Positions 18,525-27,763 are shown, numbered from the stretch's first letter. The stretch: 53,986 bases of DNA from Chromatiaceae bacterium (GCA_013426805.1 JACDZG010000042.1:1-53986), one strand, 5' to 3'. Notes: generated by a model not told the origin, from the letters alone. Program-made: numbers and translations.

Positions 18525-20429
18525 TTACCAAGGCCGACTCTCCCGCAGTGGACCGCCCGCCGCCTGCATCAGACGCTGCTCTTCGAGCTTGAACTGGTTG
18601 CCGATCAGGAGCGTCGGGTCGCCCTCGACCTGTCGCAATCGCTGTTCCATGACCGCCATGCCCGGCCCCATCGCCTGCTGACCGCCTAGTGCCGGGGTGT
18701 TGCCGAGTCGGGAATCCGGCGGCAACTCGGTCATGGGTTGCTGCCCCTGCTGGTCGAACTGGTCGATCGCAGCGGTTTGCTCGTCCGGTCGCGGCGCATC
18801 GGGCATCGCCATGTCGGGCTTGCCGGCCGGCCTGCTGCCCTGGCCCGCGGTCGGCTGCCGGCCGGCCGGGTCGGAACCGTCCTGGGATGACTGGTCTGCC
18901 GGGTCGGCCTGTTCACCGGTCTGGTCCTGCTGCTCGGGCGCCGCGGCCTGGCCCGTGCGTTCACCGCGGTCGTCCGATCGCCGGCCTTGGCCCTCACCCG
19001 CATCCTGACCGCCCTGCGCCTCGGGTTTGCGGCCGGCCTCGGCGTCGCCCTGGGTGTCCCGGTGGGTGTCCGGTTGCTTGCCATCACCTTCGCCGTCCGC
19101 TTTTCCGCCCGGCGCATCGGGTTTGCGGTCGCCCGCCGCGACGCTCTCGGCTTCCCGGCGATCGTCCGGCCGCCGGCCGTCACCCTCATCCGGCGCCTGG
19201 ACGCCCTCGTCCTGAGCGTGTTGTCGGTCGGTCTTGGCCGCGGTGTCCCGATCCTGTTCGCCCTTCGCCTGGCCCGCGGCCTCAGGCGCTTGTTCTCGCG
19301 TGTCAGCCCCGCCGGCCGTCTGTTCCTGCCGGGTCTGATCATCCCCATCCTCGCCGTTCTCTGTGTTCTTCCGGCCCGGCGTCTGCCCCTCGTCCTGACC
19401 CTGTTGCGTGGACCGGCTCTGGTCGCGACCGACCTCCTGCTCTTTGGACGTGTCCGGCGATCCGCCTGGCGGTTGATCAGCGGCGGATTCGTCTCCCCCT
19501 TGGCCGCGCGTGGTCTTGGTCCGCTCGGCGCCCTTTCCCTGCGGTTCGTCTTTGCCCTCAGTGCCGTCCGCGGAGGTCTTGCCGGACTGGCCCGCGCCCT
19601 CCTGTTGTCCGGACGCGCCGCCGGATTGTTGCTGATCCTTCTGCTGCTCTGTTGGCGCTTGCCCGCCCTGTTGTTGCTGATCCTTCTGCTCTTGCTTGCC
19701 TTGTTGTTGCTGGTCCTGTTGTTGGTCGCCTTGCTGGTTCTGGTCCTGCTGAGCTTGCTGACCCTGTTGCTGCTTGTTTTCTTGTTCCTGCTGTCCCTGA
19801 TTCTGTTCCTGATTCTGTTCCTGCTTCTGCTCCTGGTTTTTCTCCTGTGTTTTCTTCTCTTGCTGTTTGTCCTGCTGCTGAGCCTGCTCCGGCTTTTCGT
19901 TTTTCGGTTCAGGTTGCGGTTCAGGCGTCGCCTTCTTCTCCTTGCGCTCATACGCGCGCTGCTCCAGGCGTGCGAGCATGGCGCGGGCGAGCGCCAGATT
20001 GTGGGCCGCGTCATCATCGGTCGGTTCGGCGCTCAACACTTGCTCGTAGGCGAGCGCGGCCCCGGTGTAATCCCCCTGTTGGAAGCGGGCATTGCCCAGG
20101 TTGTAGCGCGCCGATCGGGCATCGCCGTCCGGCACCGCTTCCTGAAAGGCCTGGGCCGCGTCCGCGAAGCGGCCGGCACGGTAGAGTGCGACACCGCGGC
20201 GGTAGGGATCGGAAAAACCGTCCGCGGCGGCTTGATAGTCGCCATCCTTGAATCGATCGAGCGCCTCCTGCTCGGTGTTCTTGAACCAGCCGCCATGGGC
20301 GGCACCCGTCGGGACCAGGGTCCCGATCAGAACCAACTTCAGGGCCAGCTTCAGGGCCGGCGTCAGTGGGCGAGCGCCCCCGCTCTTGGCCGGACCCTGA
20401 TGACTGTCGATGCGTATCGTCCGGTTCAT
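18525..20429 (-). CDS. batC: TPR protein with a very long Q/K/E-rich disordered tail (BatC-type)
   Basis: A 634-aa protein. It begins at an ATG overlapping the stop of the upstream vWA gene (ATGA). A signal or membrane segment lies near residues 22-45. TPR motifs follow (ALDRFKDGDYQAAADGF, GVALYRAGRFADAAQAF, YNLGNARFQQGDYTGAALAYEQV). Almost all of the remainder is low-complexity: a Gln/Lys/Glu stretch, then Gly/Asp/Gln/Glu/Arg-rich sequence to about residue 570. The folded part and the position between vWA and BatD genes fit the BatC role of a periplasmic scaffold; the tail is far longer than the TPR part. Confidence 0.82.
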   Translation of the reverse strand: MNRTIRIDSHQGPAKSGGARPLTPALKLALKLVLIGTLVPTGAAHGGWFKNTEQEALDRFKDGDYQAAADGFSDPYRRGVALYRAGRFADAAQAFQEAVPDGDARSARYNLGNARFQQGDYTGAALAYEQVLSAEPTDDDAAHNLALARAMLARLEQRAYERKEKKATPEPQPEPKNEKPEQAQQQDKQQEKKTQEKNQEQKQEQNQEQNQGQQEQENKQQQGQQAQQDQNQQGDQQQDQQQQGKQEQKDQQQQGGQAPTEQQKDQQQSGGASGQQEGAGQSGKTSADGTEGKDEPQGKGAERTKTTRGQGGDESAADQPPGGSPDTSKEQEVGRDQSRSTQQGQDEGQTPGRKNTENGEDGDDQTRQEQTAGGADTREQAPEAAGQAKGEQDRDTAAKTDRQHAQDEGVQAPDEGDGRRPDDRREAESVAAGDRKPDAPGGKADGEGDGKQPDTHRDTQGDAEAGRKPEAQGGQDAGEGQGRRSDDRGERTGQAAAPEQQDQTGEQADPADQSSQDGSDPAGRQPTAGQGSRPAGKPDMAMPDAPRPDEQTAAIDQFDQQGQQPMTELPPDSRLGNTPALGGQQAMGPGMAVMEQRLRQVEGDPTLLIGNQFKLEEQRLMQAAGGPLRESRPW

Positions 20430-21448
20430 GACTGAGACTTCCGCCGCGGTTGACCACGGAACTGGGGCAGCAGGAGTGCGGCGAGCAACAGGACCGGGAT
20501 CCAATAGCGTTCATTCCAGACCCGGGTCCGCTCGTCCCCCGCTTCCGGGGGTATTCGCATGACGGCGGCGGCCTTGAGCAGGGCGCGGGTGTCCGCGTCA
20601 CGGAAGTCCGCGCGCCGGTAGAGACCGCCACCGGACTGGACCAATGATTCGAGCAGGGGTTCGTTGAGCCGGGAGATCACGGCGGCACCGGTGCGGTCGG
20701 TGATGAAGGCGCCGCGGAAACCGGGGACCCGCGCCCCCTCGGGGGTGCCGATCCCCAGCACATGCAGGCGGATGCCGGCGGCGGCCAGGGCCTGGACCCG
20801 CGGGTTGAGATCGGGCTCGTCGAAGTCCCCGTCGGTGATCAGCAGGATCGCGCGGGCGCTGTCCGCCGACAGCCCGGCCAGCAGCGTCCCGGCCCGGTCC
20901 AGGGCCAGTGACAGCCGGCTGCCCTGGAGCGTCGCGAGATCGGTGGACAGGGCCGGCAGGCTGTTCAGGATGGTCTGGGTGTCCTCGGTGATCGGCGCGA
21001 TCACCTGGGGCACCGAGGCGAAGGCAATCAGTCCGAGCCGCACCTCCCGGTTCTGCACGATCAGATCCTGCACTTCCTGGCGGGCGCGTCCCAGCCGGGT
21101 GGGGGTCACGTCATCCGCCTGCATGGAACGCGAGATATCCAGCAGCACGAGCAGGTTGTTGCCGGGGTGGAACAGGCGCACGTCGGCGGCGTCCCAGCGC
21201 GGTCCGGCCATGGCCGCGAGCAGCAGGGTCCACAGCAGACACCACCGCAGGAAGCGCCCCCAACGCTCGCGCGTTTCGAGGTCGCGGGTGCCGGTGAGGT
21301 GAGGCAGCAGGTGCGCGTCCGCATACCGATGCACTGGTCCGCGTGCGGTGCGCGCGCTGCTGCGCATCAACCAGACCGCCACCGGGAGGATGGCGAACAG
21401 CCCCCAGAACCAGGCCGGTTGGGCGAAGTTGAAACCTGCTTCATTCAT
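20426..21448 (-). CDS. batB: vWA-domain membrane protein (BatB-type)
   Basis: A 340-aa protein with N-terminal membrane segments (PAWFWGLFAILPVAVWLM and LLWTLLLAAMAGP) and a von Willebrand A domain. The domain carries a complete metal-ion-dependent adhesion site (LLDISRSM with DxSxS, then a Thr and LLITDGD). A second hydrophobic helix closes the C-terminus (WIPVLLLAALLLPQF). The stop overlaps the start of the TPR gene. In the Bat complex, two vWA proteins are thought to act with the MoxR ATPase as a periplasm-facing chaperone or signalling device. Confidence 0.88.
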   Translation of the reverse strand: MNEAGFNFAQPAWFWGLFAILPVAVWLMRSSARTARGPVHRYADAHLLPHLTGTRDLETRERWGRFLRWCLLWTLLLAAMAGPRWDAADVRLFHPGNNLLVLLDISRSMQADDVTPTRLGRARQEVQDLIVQNREVRLGLIAFASVPQVIAPITEDTQTILNSLPALSTDLATLQGSRLSLALDRAGTLLAGLSADSARAILLITDGDFDEPDLNPRVQALAAAGIRLHVLGIGTPEGARVPGFRGAFITDRTGAAVISRLNEPLLESLVQSGGGLYRRADFRDADTRALLKAAAVMRIPPEAGDERTRVWNERYWIPVLLLAALLLPQFRGQPRRKSQS

Positions 21449-21483
21449 CGCATATGGCTGCTTGGTAACGAGTCAAGAACAGG

Positions 21484-22515
21484 TTAAACACGCACGAAAC
21501 GCTTGCGCCCCTCGGGAAAGAGCCCCAGGGCCAGGAGCGCGGCCATGGCCAGCCCCAAGGGCCAGCGGAACAGGGGGGCGGCGATGAAGGCCGTGCGTGC
21601 CTGGGCCTCGGTCTTCTCCAATTGGCCGACGCGGGTGGAGATCTCCTCTAAGGCGCGGGTATCGGTGGCACGGAAATAGGCCCCGCCGGTGAGCGTCGCG
21701 ATCTCCTCCAGGGTCGCCTCATTCATGGTGAGATCATCGCGGTATTTGATCACGCCGTCCTCGGTGATGGGGATCTGCTCCTGAGTGCTGCCGACGCCGA
21801 TCACGTAGATGCGTACCCCGGCCACGCGGGCCAGCCGCGCCGCTTCGATGGGTGCGAAACCGCCGGCCGAGTTGTCGCCGTCGGCGATCAGGATCAGCAC
21901 CCGCGACTGCGGCGGACGCTCGCGCAGCTTCTTGACGCCCAGCGCGATGGCATCCCCGAGCGCGGTCCCCTGGCCGGCGATGCTCGCCACCACCCCATCC
22001 AGCAACTGCTGTACGGCGTGCCGATCCAGGGTCAAGGGGGAGAGGACGAACGACTGGCTGCCGAAGATGATGAGCCCGATGCGGTCGCCCTCGCGCTGTT
22101 CGATGAACCGCCCCATGACACCCTTGACGACCTGCATCCGGGTGACCTGACGTCCCTGGACGGTGAAGTCCAGGGCATCCATGGAGTGCGAGGCGTCCAC
22201 TGCCAGCATCAGGTCATAGCCCGGACTGCTGATCTCGGTAAAGGGCGTGAGCCACTGCGGGCGCATCAGGGCGGCGACCAGCCCGATCCACAGCAGCGCC
22301 AGCAGTGACCGGTGCACCCAGCCGCCGATCGCCAGGCGCGGCCGACGCATCGGATAGGCGGCTTGCAGGGCGTCCAGCCGCGGATGCAGCAGGGTCTGCC
22401 GCTGTCCTTCCAGGTGCTCCTCGTCCGCCTGGTCGGGCCGCCGCGGCCAGGCATAGCGCAGCAGCAGCGGCAGGGGGAGCAGGACGGCCGCCCAGGGCCA
22501 GTGGAATTCAAACAC
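21484..22515 (-). CDS. batA: vWA-domain membrane protein (BatA-type)
   Basis: A 343-aa protein. The GTG at 22515 gives the N-terminus FEFHWPWAAVLLPLPLLLRYA, which is characteristic of BatA, and overlaps the end of the preceding gene by 8 bp. A longer start at 22569 only adds Pro-rich sequence. The vWA domain has the MIDAS motif AVDASHSM and LILIADGDNSAGG. Membrane helices lie at the N-terminus, near residues 70-90 and at the C-terminus (WPLGLAMAALLALGLF). Paralogous to the next gene downstream. Confidence 0.88.
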   Translation of the reverse strand: MFEFHWPWAAVLLPLPLLLRYAWPRRPDQADEEHLEGQRQTLLHPRLDALQAAYPMRRPRLAIGGWVHRSLLALLWIGLVAALMRPQWLTPFTEISSPGYDLMLAVDASHSMDALDFTVQGRQVTRMQVVKGVMGRFIEQREGDRIGLIIFGSQSFVLSPLTLDRHAVQQLLDGVVASIAGQGTALGDAIALGVKKLRERPPQSRVLILIADGDNSAGGFAPIEAARLARVAGVRIYVIGVGSTQEQIPITEDGVIKYRDDLTMNEATLEEIATLTGGAYFRATDTRALEEISTRVGQLEKTEAQARTAFIAAPLFRWPLGLAMAALLALGLFPEGRKRFVRV

Positions 22516-23047
22516 GGCCGGACTCCGGCCGGGTTGCGGCGGGCGCGGCGACCCAGGCGTAGACGGCATCGATCAGGGTCAGTAGTTGTGTCGGTCCCGC
22601 CTGCACGGTCGGCGCATAGGGCGCCGCCAGCAAGAGCCGTCCGTGCTCGGTCCAGGGAAAGCCCGCGGGGTCATGGGCCGCCAGCCAGGCGAGCCAGGCC
22701 TCCCCGGTCAGTCCGGCGCAGGCGGGTCGGCCCAGTCGGGCCATGGCGATGCGCCGCAGCAGTTCGGAGAGTTCCCCCAAGGCTGCCTTGGCATCGGCGC
22801 CGCCGCGGACGCGGCGGCGCAGGTCGCGCAGCGCGGCGGCGGCGGCCCAGCGCCAGGTGCCCAGGGTGAGACCGGGAATCGGCAAACGCAGCTTCAGGAT
22901 CATCCGCCAGCGCCAGGCCGCCAGCCCGAGCAGCAGGCCGGCACCGAGCAGCAGCCACCAGCCGGGAGCCGGCGGCCACCAGGGCACCCCGCTGATGCCC
23001 TGGATGTCACGCAGTCGGTCCAGTGCCGGTATCAGGTCGGGCTCCAT
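22508..23047 (-). CDS. DUF4381-type membrane protein of the Bat operon
   Basis: A 179-aa protein with one transmembrane helix (PGWWLLLGAGLLLGLAAW) preceded by VPWWPPAPGWW, the signature start of DUF4381 proteins, and a helical cytosolic part. Its ATG shares one base with the stop of the DUF58 gene (TGATG), and it overlaps batA by 8 bp, so translation of the three is coupled. Molecular role unknown; it is a constant companion of DUF58/vWA genes. Confidence 0.85.
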   Translation of the reverse strand: MEPDLIPALDRLRDIQGISGVPWWPPAPGWWLLLGAGLLLGLAAWRWRMILKLRLPIPGLTLGTWRWAAAAALRDLRRRVRGGADAKAALGELSELLRRIAMARLGRPACAGLTGEAWLAWLAAHDPAGFPWTEHGRLLLAAPYAPTVQAGPTQLLTLIDAVYAWVAAPAATRPESGRV

Positions 23048-23964
23048 CAGACCCCCCGCGAACGTGCGCGCTGTTCCAATGCGCGGATCAGCGTCAGGTG
23101 AATCTCCTCATCGGTGCGCACCGGCAGCAGGATGATGTGCAGCCGATGAGCGATTGCCTGGAGCAGGTCCCGCCGGTGTTGCCATGCCTGTTGGAAGGCA
23201 CGTTGGGCTTGAGTGTCCGCGGTGTCGATCTCGATCAGGCGGCCGTCGGTGCCGGCAAAGGTAACCACCCCCATGGCCGGGATCTCCCGGTCGGCCGGAT
23301 CGTCCACCGGAATCAGCACCACTGAATTGCGTTGGGTCAGGTCTCCCAGGACGCGCTCCAGACCCATCACCTCACGATTGAGGTCGGCGATGACGAAGAC
23401 CAATGATCCGGTGGGCAGCCCGGTGGCGGCACGCTTCAAAGCCCCGGCCAGGCAGTCGACCGAGGCCTCCGGCGCGCTGCCCGGTTCGGTCAGGGTGCGC
23501 AGCAGTTGCCAGAGTGCGCGCCGTCCGCGTGACGGGCGGAAATGTTGCAGCCCGGCGCGCGGGTCGCCGAACACCAGGCCGCCTACGCGGTCGTTGAGTC
23601 GGCTCGCGGCCCAGCCGATCAGCGCCGCGGCGCGTGCGGCCTGGACCGACTTGAAGGTCCCGCGGGTGCCGAAACTCATATGCGGCCCCTTGTCCAGGCA
23701 GAGTACGACGCTGCGCTCCCGCTCCTCGCGGAAGATCTTCAGGTGCGGCCGATCGGTGCGGGCCGTGACCTTCCAATCCATATAGCGGATGTCGTCACCC
23801 TCCCGGTAATCGCGGACCTCCTCGAAGTTCACACCAGCCCCACGAAACACCGAGGCGTAAAGCCCGGCGAAACTGGAATTGACCAGATGATGGGACGACA
23901 GCCCTAGCGTATGAGCCTGGTGCCGCAGTTCCAGCAGATCGTCGAGACGGGGGTGGAGGCTCAT
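23047..23964 (-). CDS. DUF58 protein of the MoxR/Bat operon
   Basis: A 305-aa soluble protein. It has the DUF58 core: FRGAGVNFEEVRDYREGDDIRYMDWKVTART, within which YREGDD-RYMDWK is the conserved motif, and a C-terminal vWA-like fold (LVFVIADLNREVM). DUF58 proteins pair with MoxR ATPases. About 100 bp containing a palindromic repeat separates it from moxR upstream; the genes downstream overlap. Confidence 0.9.
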   Translation of the reverse strand: MSLHPRLDDLLELRHQAHTLGLSSHHLVNSSFAGLYASVFRGAGVNFEEVRDYREGDDIRYMDWKVTARTDRPHLKIFREERERSVVLCLDKGPHMSFGTRGTFKSVQAARAAALIGWAASRLNDRVGGLVFGDPRAGLQHFRPSRGRRALWQLLRTLTEPGSAPEASVDCLAGALKRAATGLPTGSLVFVIADLNREVMGLERVLGDLTQRNSVVLIPVDDPADREIPAMGVVTFAGTDGRLIEIDTADTQAQRAFQQAWQHRRDLLQAIAHRLHIILLPVRTDEEIHLTLIRALEQRARSRGV

Positions 23965-23980
23965 CGTTGTCGTAATCGTA

Positions 23981-24033
23981 CGTTTCCGGGAAAGGATCTA
24001 CCGACGTTAGGGGGCGACTGAAGTCGCCCCTAC
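23981..24033. repeat. Palindromic repeat, GGGGCGACT stem type
   Basis: A TTTCCGGGAAAGGATCTACC leader is followed by the palindrome GGGGCGACTGAAGTCGCCCC (24011-24030). The same leader-plus-stem occurs at 25227-25282 (reversed), 41507-41551 and 44493-44544. Here it sits inside the Bat operon, where the stem could alter expression downstream of moxR. Confidence 0.75.
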
Positions 24034-24063
24034 AAGCTGGTTACCCCGCGTCATCCGGGCGAC

Positions 24064-25020
24064 CTAGGGGATTGCGACAAGGTTCAACAGGCGGTTGATG
24101 AACGCGTCGGTGGTGATGCCCTCGGCCTCGGCCTCGAAGGTGAGCAGCAGGCGATGGCGCAGAATCTCCGGGGCGACGGCCTGAATATGGTGCGGTGCCG
24201 CGAAGGCGTCGCCGTCCAGCCAGGCGCGGGCGCGGGCGCAGCGGGCCAGTGCGATACTGGCGCGCGGCGAGGCGCCGAAGCGGCACCAGCGGCCAAGATC
24301 CGCGTCATAGCGCTGGGGCGAGCGGGTCGCCTGGACCAGATCGACGATATAGTGATGGAGCTTGGGGTCCAGGTACAGATTGGCCACGTCACGGCGCATG
24401 GCAAACAGTTCGGCCTGGCTCAGCCGCTTGGCCGGCGCGGTGCCATGTTGCTGCTGTTGGCGGCTGTCGAGATCGAGGATCTTGAGTTCATCCTCACGCG
24501 TGGGGTAGGTCACCACCGCCTGCATCAGGAACCGGTCGAGTTGCGCCTCGGGCAGATGGTAAGTCCCTTCCTGTTCCACCGGATTCTGGGTGGCCAGCAC
24601 CATGAACAACTGCGGCAAGGGGTAGGTTCGCTGGCCCACCGTGATCTGGTGCTCGGCCATGGCCTCCAGCAGCGCCGACTGCACCTTGGCGGGCGCCCGA
24701 TTGACCTCATCGGCGAGCAGAATGTTGTGGAACAGTGGACCTTGACGGAATTCGAACTCGCCCTTGTCATGACGATAGATGTCCGTGCCGATCAGGTCGG
24801 AGGGCAGCAGGTCGGGGGTGAACTGGATGCGATGGAAATCGCCCTCCAATGCGTCCGCCAGGGCCTTGACCGCGGTGGTCTTGGCCAGACCGGGCATCCC
24901 TTCCACCAGGAGATGGCCGTCGCTCAGCAGGCAGATGAGCATGCTGTCGACGAACGACTGCTGACCAATGATGCGGGAGGCAATATGGTCGCGAACGGGC
25001 TTGAGATCGGCAGGGGTCAT
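24064..25020 (-). CDS. moxR: MoxR-family AAA+ ATPase
   Basis: A 318-aa cytosolic ATPase. Walker A is GMPGLAKT and Walker B ILLADEVNR; the sensor region is LATQNPVEQEGTYHLPEAQLDRF, with Arg fingers and the C-terminal lid of the MoxR class. It starts the Bat operon and is expected to act as a chaperone that remodels the vWA proteins encoded downstream. Confidence 0.95.
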   Translation of the reverse strand: MTPADLKPVRDHIASRIIGQQSFVDSMLICLLSDGHLLVEGMPGLAKTTAVKALADALEGDFHRIQFTPDLLPSDLIGTDIYRHDKGEFEFRQGPLFHNILLADEVNRAPAKVQSALLEAMAEHQITVGQRTYPLPQLFMVLATQNPVEQEGTYHLPEAQLDRFLMQAVVTYPTREDELKILDLDSRQQQQHGTAPAKRLSQAELFAMRRDVANLYLDPKLHHYIVDLVQATRSPQRYDADLGRWCRFGASPRASIALARCARARAWLDGDAFAAPHHIQAVAPEILRHRLLLTFEAEAEGITTDAFINRLLNLVAIP

Positions 25021-25226
25021 ACTGGAGATACCAGGTCCGGTGGTGCGCGGCGCGTCGGTGCGAGCCTGTTATTTGCCGCCGGCGCTCCAGCCCGCGGGTC
25101 CTCCCCCAGAATCCTGGGGCTTTTCGGCGGCGAGCGCAAGCCTGTGTCGGCAACAGCGAACTACGTTGTTTTTATGCGTCTATGGAAAATTCTTATCGGA
25201 AATCTGATCCGGCTGCAGGGGCGACT

Positions 25227-25282
25227 GTAGGGGCGACTTCAGTCGCCCCCACACACCGGCAGATCCTTACCCGGAAATCGCC
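25227..25282. repeat. Palindromic repeat, GGGGCGACT stem type, reversed
   Basis: The GGGGCGACTTCAGTCGCCCC palindrome (25230-25249) is followed by the reverse complement of the GCGATTTCCGGGTAAGGATC leader. It is the inverted counterpart of the repeat at 23981-24033, so moxR lies between two copies facing each other. Confidence 0.75.
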
Positions 25283-25441
25283 CGCTCCCAACGACAACCA
25301 GATCGCTTCGGTCGGGCATGATTCCGGTCGACGCCGGGTTCCCGGCCGGGTGCGCATGGTCCGGTGCGCGGATTTGTGCACATGGACCAAAGGTTTGGCC
25401 GGCTGTTTCAGAGGGTTGCAGCAGCAGCCTCCGAGACACCC

Positions 25442-25657
25442 ATGGAAGATGTAAACAATACTGATTTGCAAAGGCTTTTTCTGGTCGGTCAGTTTTCGGC
25501 CGATCTGTTTCAGACCCAGTATCGACACGCACTTGAGTTTTGCGCCCAAAGGTTGCACACAGACTTATCCACAGATGCTGTTGGTATCTGGCTAACCGCT
25601 TGTGATCGAAAATATTTCCGGAAAGTTGTGGAACTGCGACACAGCAATGACGGTTAA
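25442..25657 (+). CDS. Possible small protein, unrecognised
   Basis: A 71-codon frame starting MEDVNNTDLQRLFLVGQFSAD. It is helical-looking and not repetitive, but has no clear ribosome-binding site and no family that I recognise. It overlaps the DnaA-box-like 9-mer. Probably chance, retained as a low-confidence candidate. Confidence 0.2.
   Translation: MEDVNNTDLQRLFLVGQFSADLFQTQYRHALEFCAQRLHTDLSTDAVGIWLTACDRKYFRKVVELRHSNDG
25565..25573 (+). promoter_or_regulatory. DnaA-box-like 9-mer
   Basis: TTATCCACA matches the strong DnaA box exactly. It is isolated: no cluster of further boxes or AT-rich unwinding element is visible, so an origin is not proposed. Confidence 0.25.
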
Positions 25658-25843
25658 CGGCTTGAAAGCTGTCCCAGGCACGCTCCCGGACTGGAGAGAA
25701 CAGGCGCTCGCGCGGTCTTTTCGGCAGTCTTGCCGGGCGCCGGAGCGCGCTTGCGCTTATACTGCCGGGCTGATAGCCCCGCCCTGGACCGTCGGCAGCC
25801 CGGCCAGTCCCATTCCCCGGGCAACCCCACAGAGAGCAATCCC

Positions 25844-27685
25844 GTGATCGAGAACCTTCGCAACATCGCCATCATCGCTCATGTCGACCATGGTAAGACC
25901 ACCCTGGTGGACAAGCTGCTCCAGCAGTCCGGGACCTTGGGCGACCGCTTCGGGCCGGTGGAGCGCGTGATGGACAGCAACGACCAGGAAAAAGAGCGGG
26001 GCATCACCATCCTGGCCAAGAACACGGCGCTGCGCTGGCGCGAATTCCGCATCAACATCGTCGACACCCCCGGTCATGCGGACTTCGGCGGCGAGGTCGA
26101 GCGGGTACTGTCCATGGTGGATTCGGTGCTGCTGCTGGTCGACGCTCAGGAAGGTCCGATGCCGCAGACCCGGTTCGTCACCACTAAGGCCTTCCAGCAC
26201 GGGTTGCGGCCCATCGTCGTCATCAACAAGATCGACAAGCCGAGCGCCCGGCCCGACTGGGTGATCGACCAGGTGTTCGAACTCTTCGACCGGCTCGGCG
26301 CCACCGACGAGCAGCTCGACTTTCCCATCGTCTATGCCTCCGCCATCAACGGCTACGCCGGCCTGACCAATGACGTGCATGACGGCGACATGACGCCGCT
26401 GTTCGAGGCCATCATCGAGCACTGCCCGCGCCCGGAAGTGGATCCGGATTCACCGTTCCAGATGCAGGTCTCGACGCTGGACTACAACAGTTTCGTCGGC
26501 GCCATCGCCGTCGGCCGCATCCGCCACGGCAGCGTCAAGCCCAATCAGCAGGTGGTCGTGGTCAAGCCCGACGGCACCCGGCGCAAGGGCAAGATCGGTC
26601 TGGTCTACGGCTACCTGGGATTGGAGCGCTATGAGGTCGCGTCGGCCTCCGCGGGCGACATCGTGGCCCTGACCGGCATCGAGGCCCCCAACGTCTCCGA
26701 CACCCTGTGCGACCCCGATCACGTGGAGGCGATGCCGCAACTCAGCGTCGATGAGCCCACGGTGACCATGACCTTTCAGGTCAATACCTCCCCCTTCGCC
26801 GGGCGCGAGGGCAAATACCTGACCTCCCGCCAGCTCAAGGAGCGCCTGGAACGCGAGCTGATCCACAACGTCGCCCTGCGGGTGGAAGAAGGCACCGACC
26901 CGGAGAAATTCCGCGTCTCCGGCCGCGGCGAACTGCACCTGTCGGTGCTCCTGGAGACCATGCGCCGGGAGGGTTACGAACTGGCCGTCTCGCGTCCGGA
27001 AGTCATCTTCCGCGAGATCGACGGCGTCATCTGCGAGCCTTACGAGCAACTCACGGTGGACGTGGACGACGCCTTCCAGGGCGCCATCATGCAAGCTCTG
27101 GGCGAGCGCAAGGGCGAACTCAAGGACATGGTGCCGGACGGCCAGGGTCGGGTCCGCCTGGATTACGAAATCCCCTCACGCGGCCTGATCGGCTTCCAGA
27201 CCGAATTCATGACCCTGTCTTCCGGCACCGGACTCAAGTACCACGTGTTCGACCGCTACGGTCCGGCCAACCAGGGTGGTATCTCGCCGCGGCGCAATGG
27301 CGCGCTGATCTCCAACGGCCAGGGTAAGGTGCTGGGTTATTCGTTGTTCAATCTTCAAGATCGCGGGCGTATGCTGGTCTCCCCCGGCCAGGAGGTCTAC
27401 GAGGGGCAGGTGGTCGGCATCCACGCGCGCGACAACGATCTGGTCGTGAATCCGCTCAAAGGCAAGCAGCTCACCAACATCCGCGCCTCGGGCTCGGACG
27501 AGAACATCATCCTCACCCCGGCCATCCGCTTCACCCTGGAGCAGGCGCTGGAGTTCATTGAGGACGACGAACTGGTCGAGATCACCCCCGGCGCCATCCG
27601 CATCCGCAAGCGCCATCTCACCGAGATTGAGCGCAAGCGCAGCGCGCGGGCGCCGCGGGCGGAGACCACCGCGCGCGGGGCCTAG
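25844..27685 (+). CDS. typA: Ribosome-associated GTPase BipA/TypA
   Basis: A 613-aa translational GTPase. The N-terminus [20 protein letters not shown] contains the P-loop, followed by DxxPGHADF, and [12 protein letters not shown] is the G4 motif. EF-G-like domains III and V and the BipA-specific C-terminal domain follow ([30 protein letters not shown]). The GTG at 25844 behind an AGAGAG site gives the normal family length. BipA helps 50S subunit assembly and stress or low-temperature growth. The TAG stop lies in a repeat end (27681-27700). Confidence 0.97.
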   Translation: MIENLRNIAIIAHVDHGKTTLVDKLLQQSGTLGDRFGPVERVMDSNDQEKERGITILAKNTALRWREFRINIVDTPGHADFGGEVERVLSMVDSVLLLVDAQEGPMPQTRFVTTKAFQHGLRPIVVINKIDKPSARPDWVIDQVFELFDRLGATDEQLDFPIVYASAINGYAGLTNDVHDGDMTPLFEAIIEHCPRPEVDPDSPFQMQVSTLDYNSFVGAIAVGRIRHGSVKPNQQVVVVKPDGTRRKGKIGLVYGYLGLERYEVASASAGDIVALTGIEAPNVSDTLCDPDHVEAMPQLSVDEPTVTMTFQVNTSPFAGREGKYLTSRQLKERLERELIHNVALRVEEGTDPEKFRVSGRGELHLSVLLETMRREGYELAVSRPEVIFREIDGVICEPYEQLTVDVDDAFQGAIMQALGERKGELKDMVPDGQGRVRLDYEIPSRGLIGFQTEFMTLSSGTGLKYHVFDRYGPANQGGISPRRNGALISNGQGKVLGYSLFNLQDRGRMLVSPGQEVYEGQVVGIHARDNDLVVNPLKGKQLTNIRASGSDENIILTPAIRFTLEQALEFIEDDELVEITPGAIRIRKRHLTEIERKRSARAPRAETTARGA

Positions 27686-27700
27686 CAGCCCGTCGGACTT
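27681..27700. repeat. Solo end of the CTAGCAGCC element at the bipA stop
   Basis: CCTAGCAGCCCGTCGGACTT differs by one base over 18 from the left end of the miniature element at 964-1214. The TAG within it is the bipA stop codon. No matching opposite end was found nearby. Confidence 0.55.
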
Positions 27701-27719
27701 GCGCTAGCTACCGACGTGT

Positions 27720-27739
27720 GGGGCGACTTTAGCCGCCCC
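27720..27739. repeat. Palindromic repeat between converging bipA and GT61 genes
   Basis: GGGGCGACTTTAGCCGCCCC is a near-perfect 20-bp palindrome of the dispersed GGGGCGACT family. It lies in the 78-bp gap between two converging genes, where it could act as a bidirectional terminator-like hairpin. Confidence 0.6.
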
Positions 27740-27763
27740 TACAACCCTCACGGATCGTGCAGG

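Larger units (their letters stand above)
25021..25843. other. Long intergenic region between moxR and bipA
   Basis: About 820 bp between divergent genes that probably holds both promoters. It contains a palindromic repeat (25227-25282), a perfect DnaA-type 9-mer TTATCCACA (25565-25573) and one weak reading frame (25442-25657). Its composition is more AT-rich than the flanking genes. Confidence 0.5.

Noticed and set aside
18987-20435. A 482-codon open frame on the plus strand across the TPR gene
   Set aside because: It is the antisense shadow of the Gln/Glu/Lys-rich tail: Leu- and Arg-rich, no start signal, no family. The minus-strand gene has TPR motifs and operon overlaps.
25193-25558. A 121-codon minus-strand frame in the moxR-bipA spacer
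   Set aside because: It overlaps a palindromic repeat, has no ribosome-binding site and is Cys/Arg-rich without a family.
25021-25843. Replication origin in the moxR-bipA spacer
   Set aside because: Only one DnaA box, no clustered boxes, no AT-rich unwinding element and no dnaA/dnaN neighbours.
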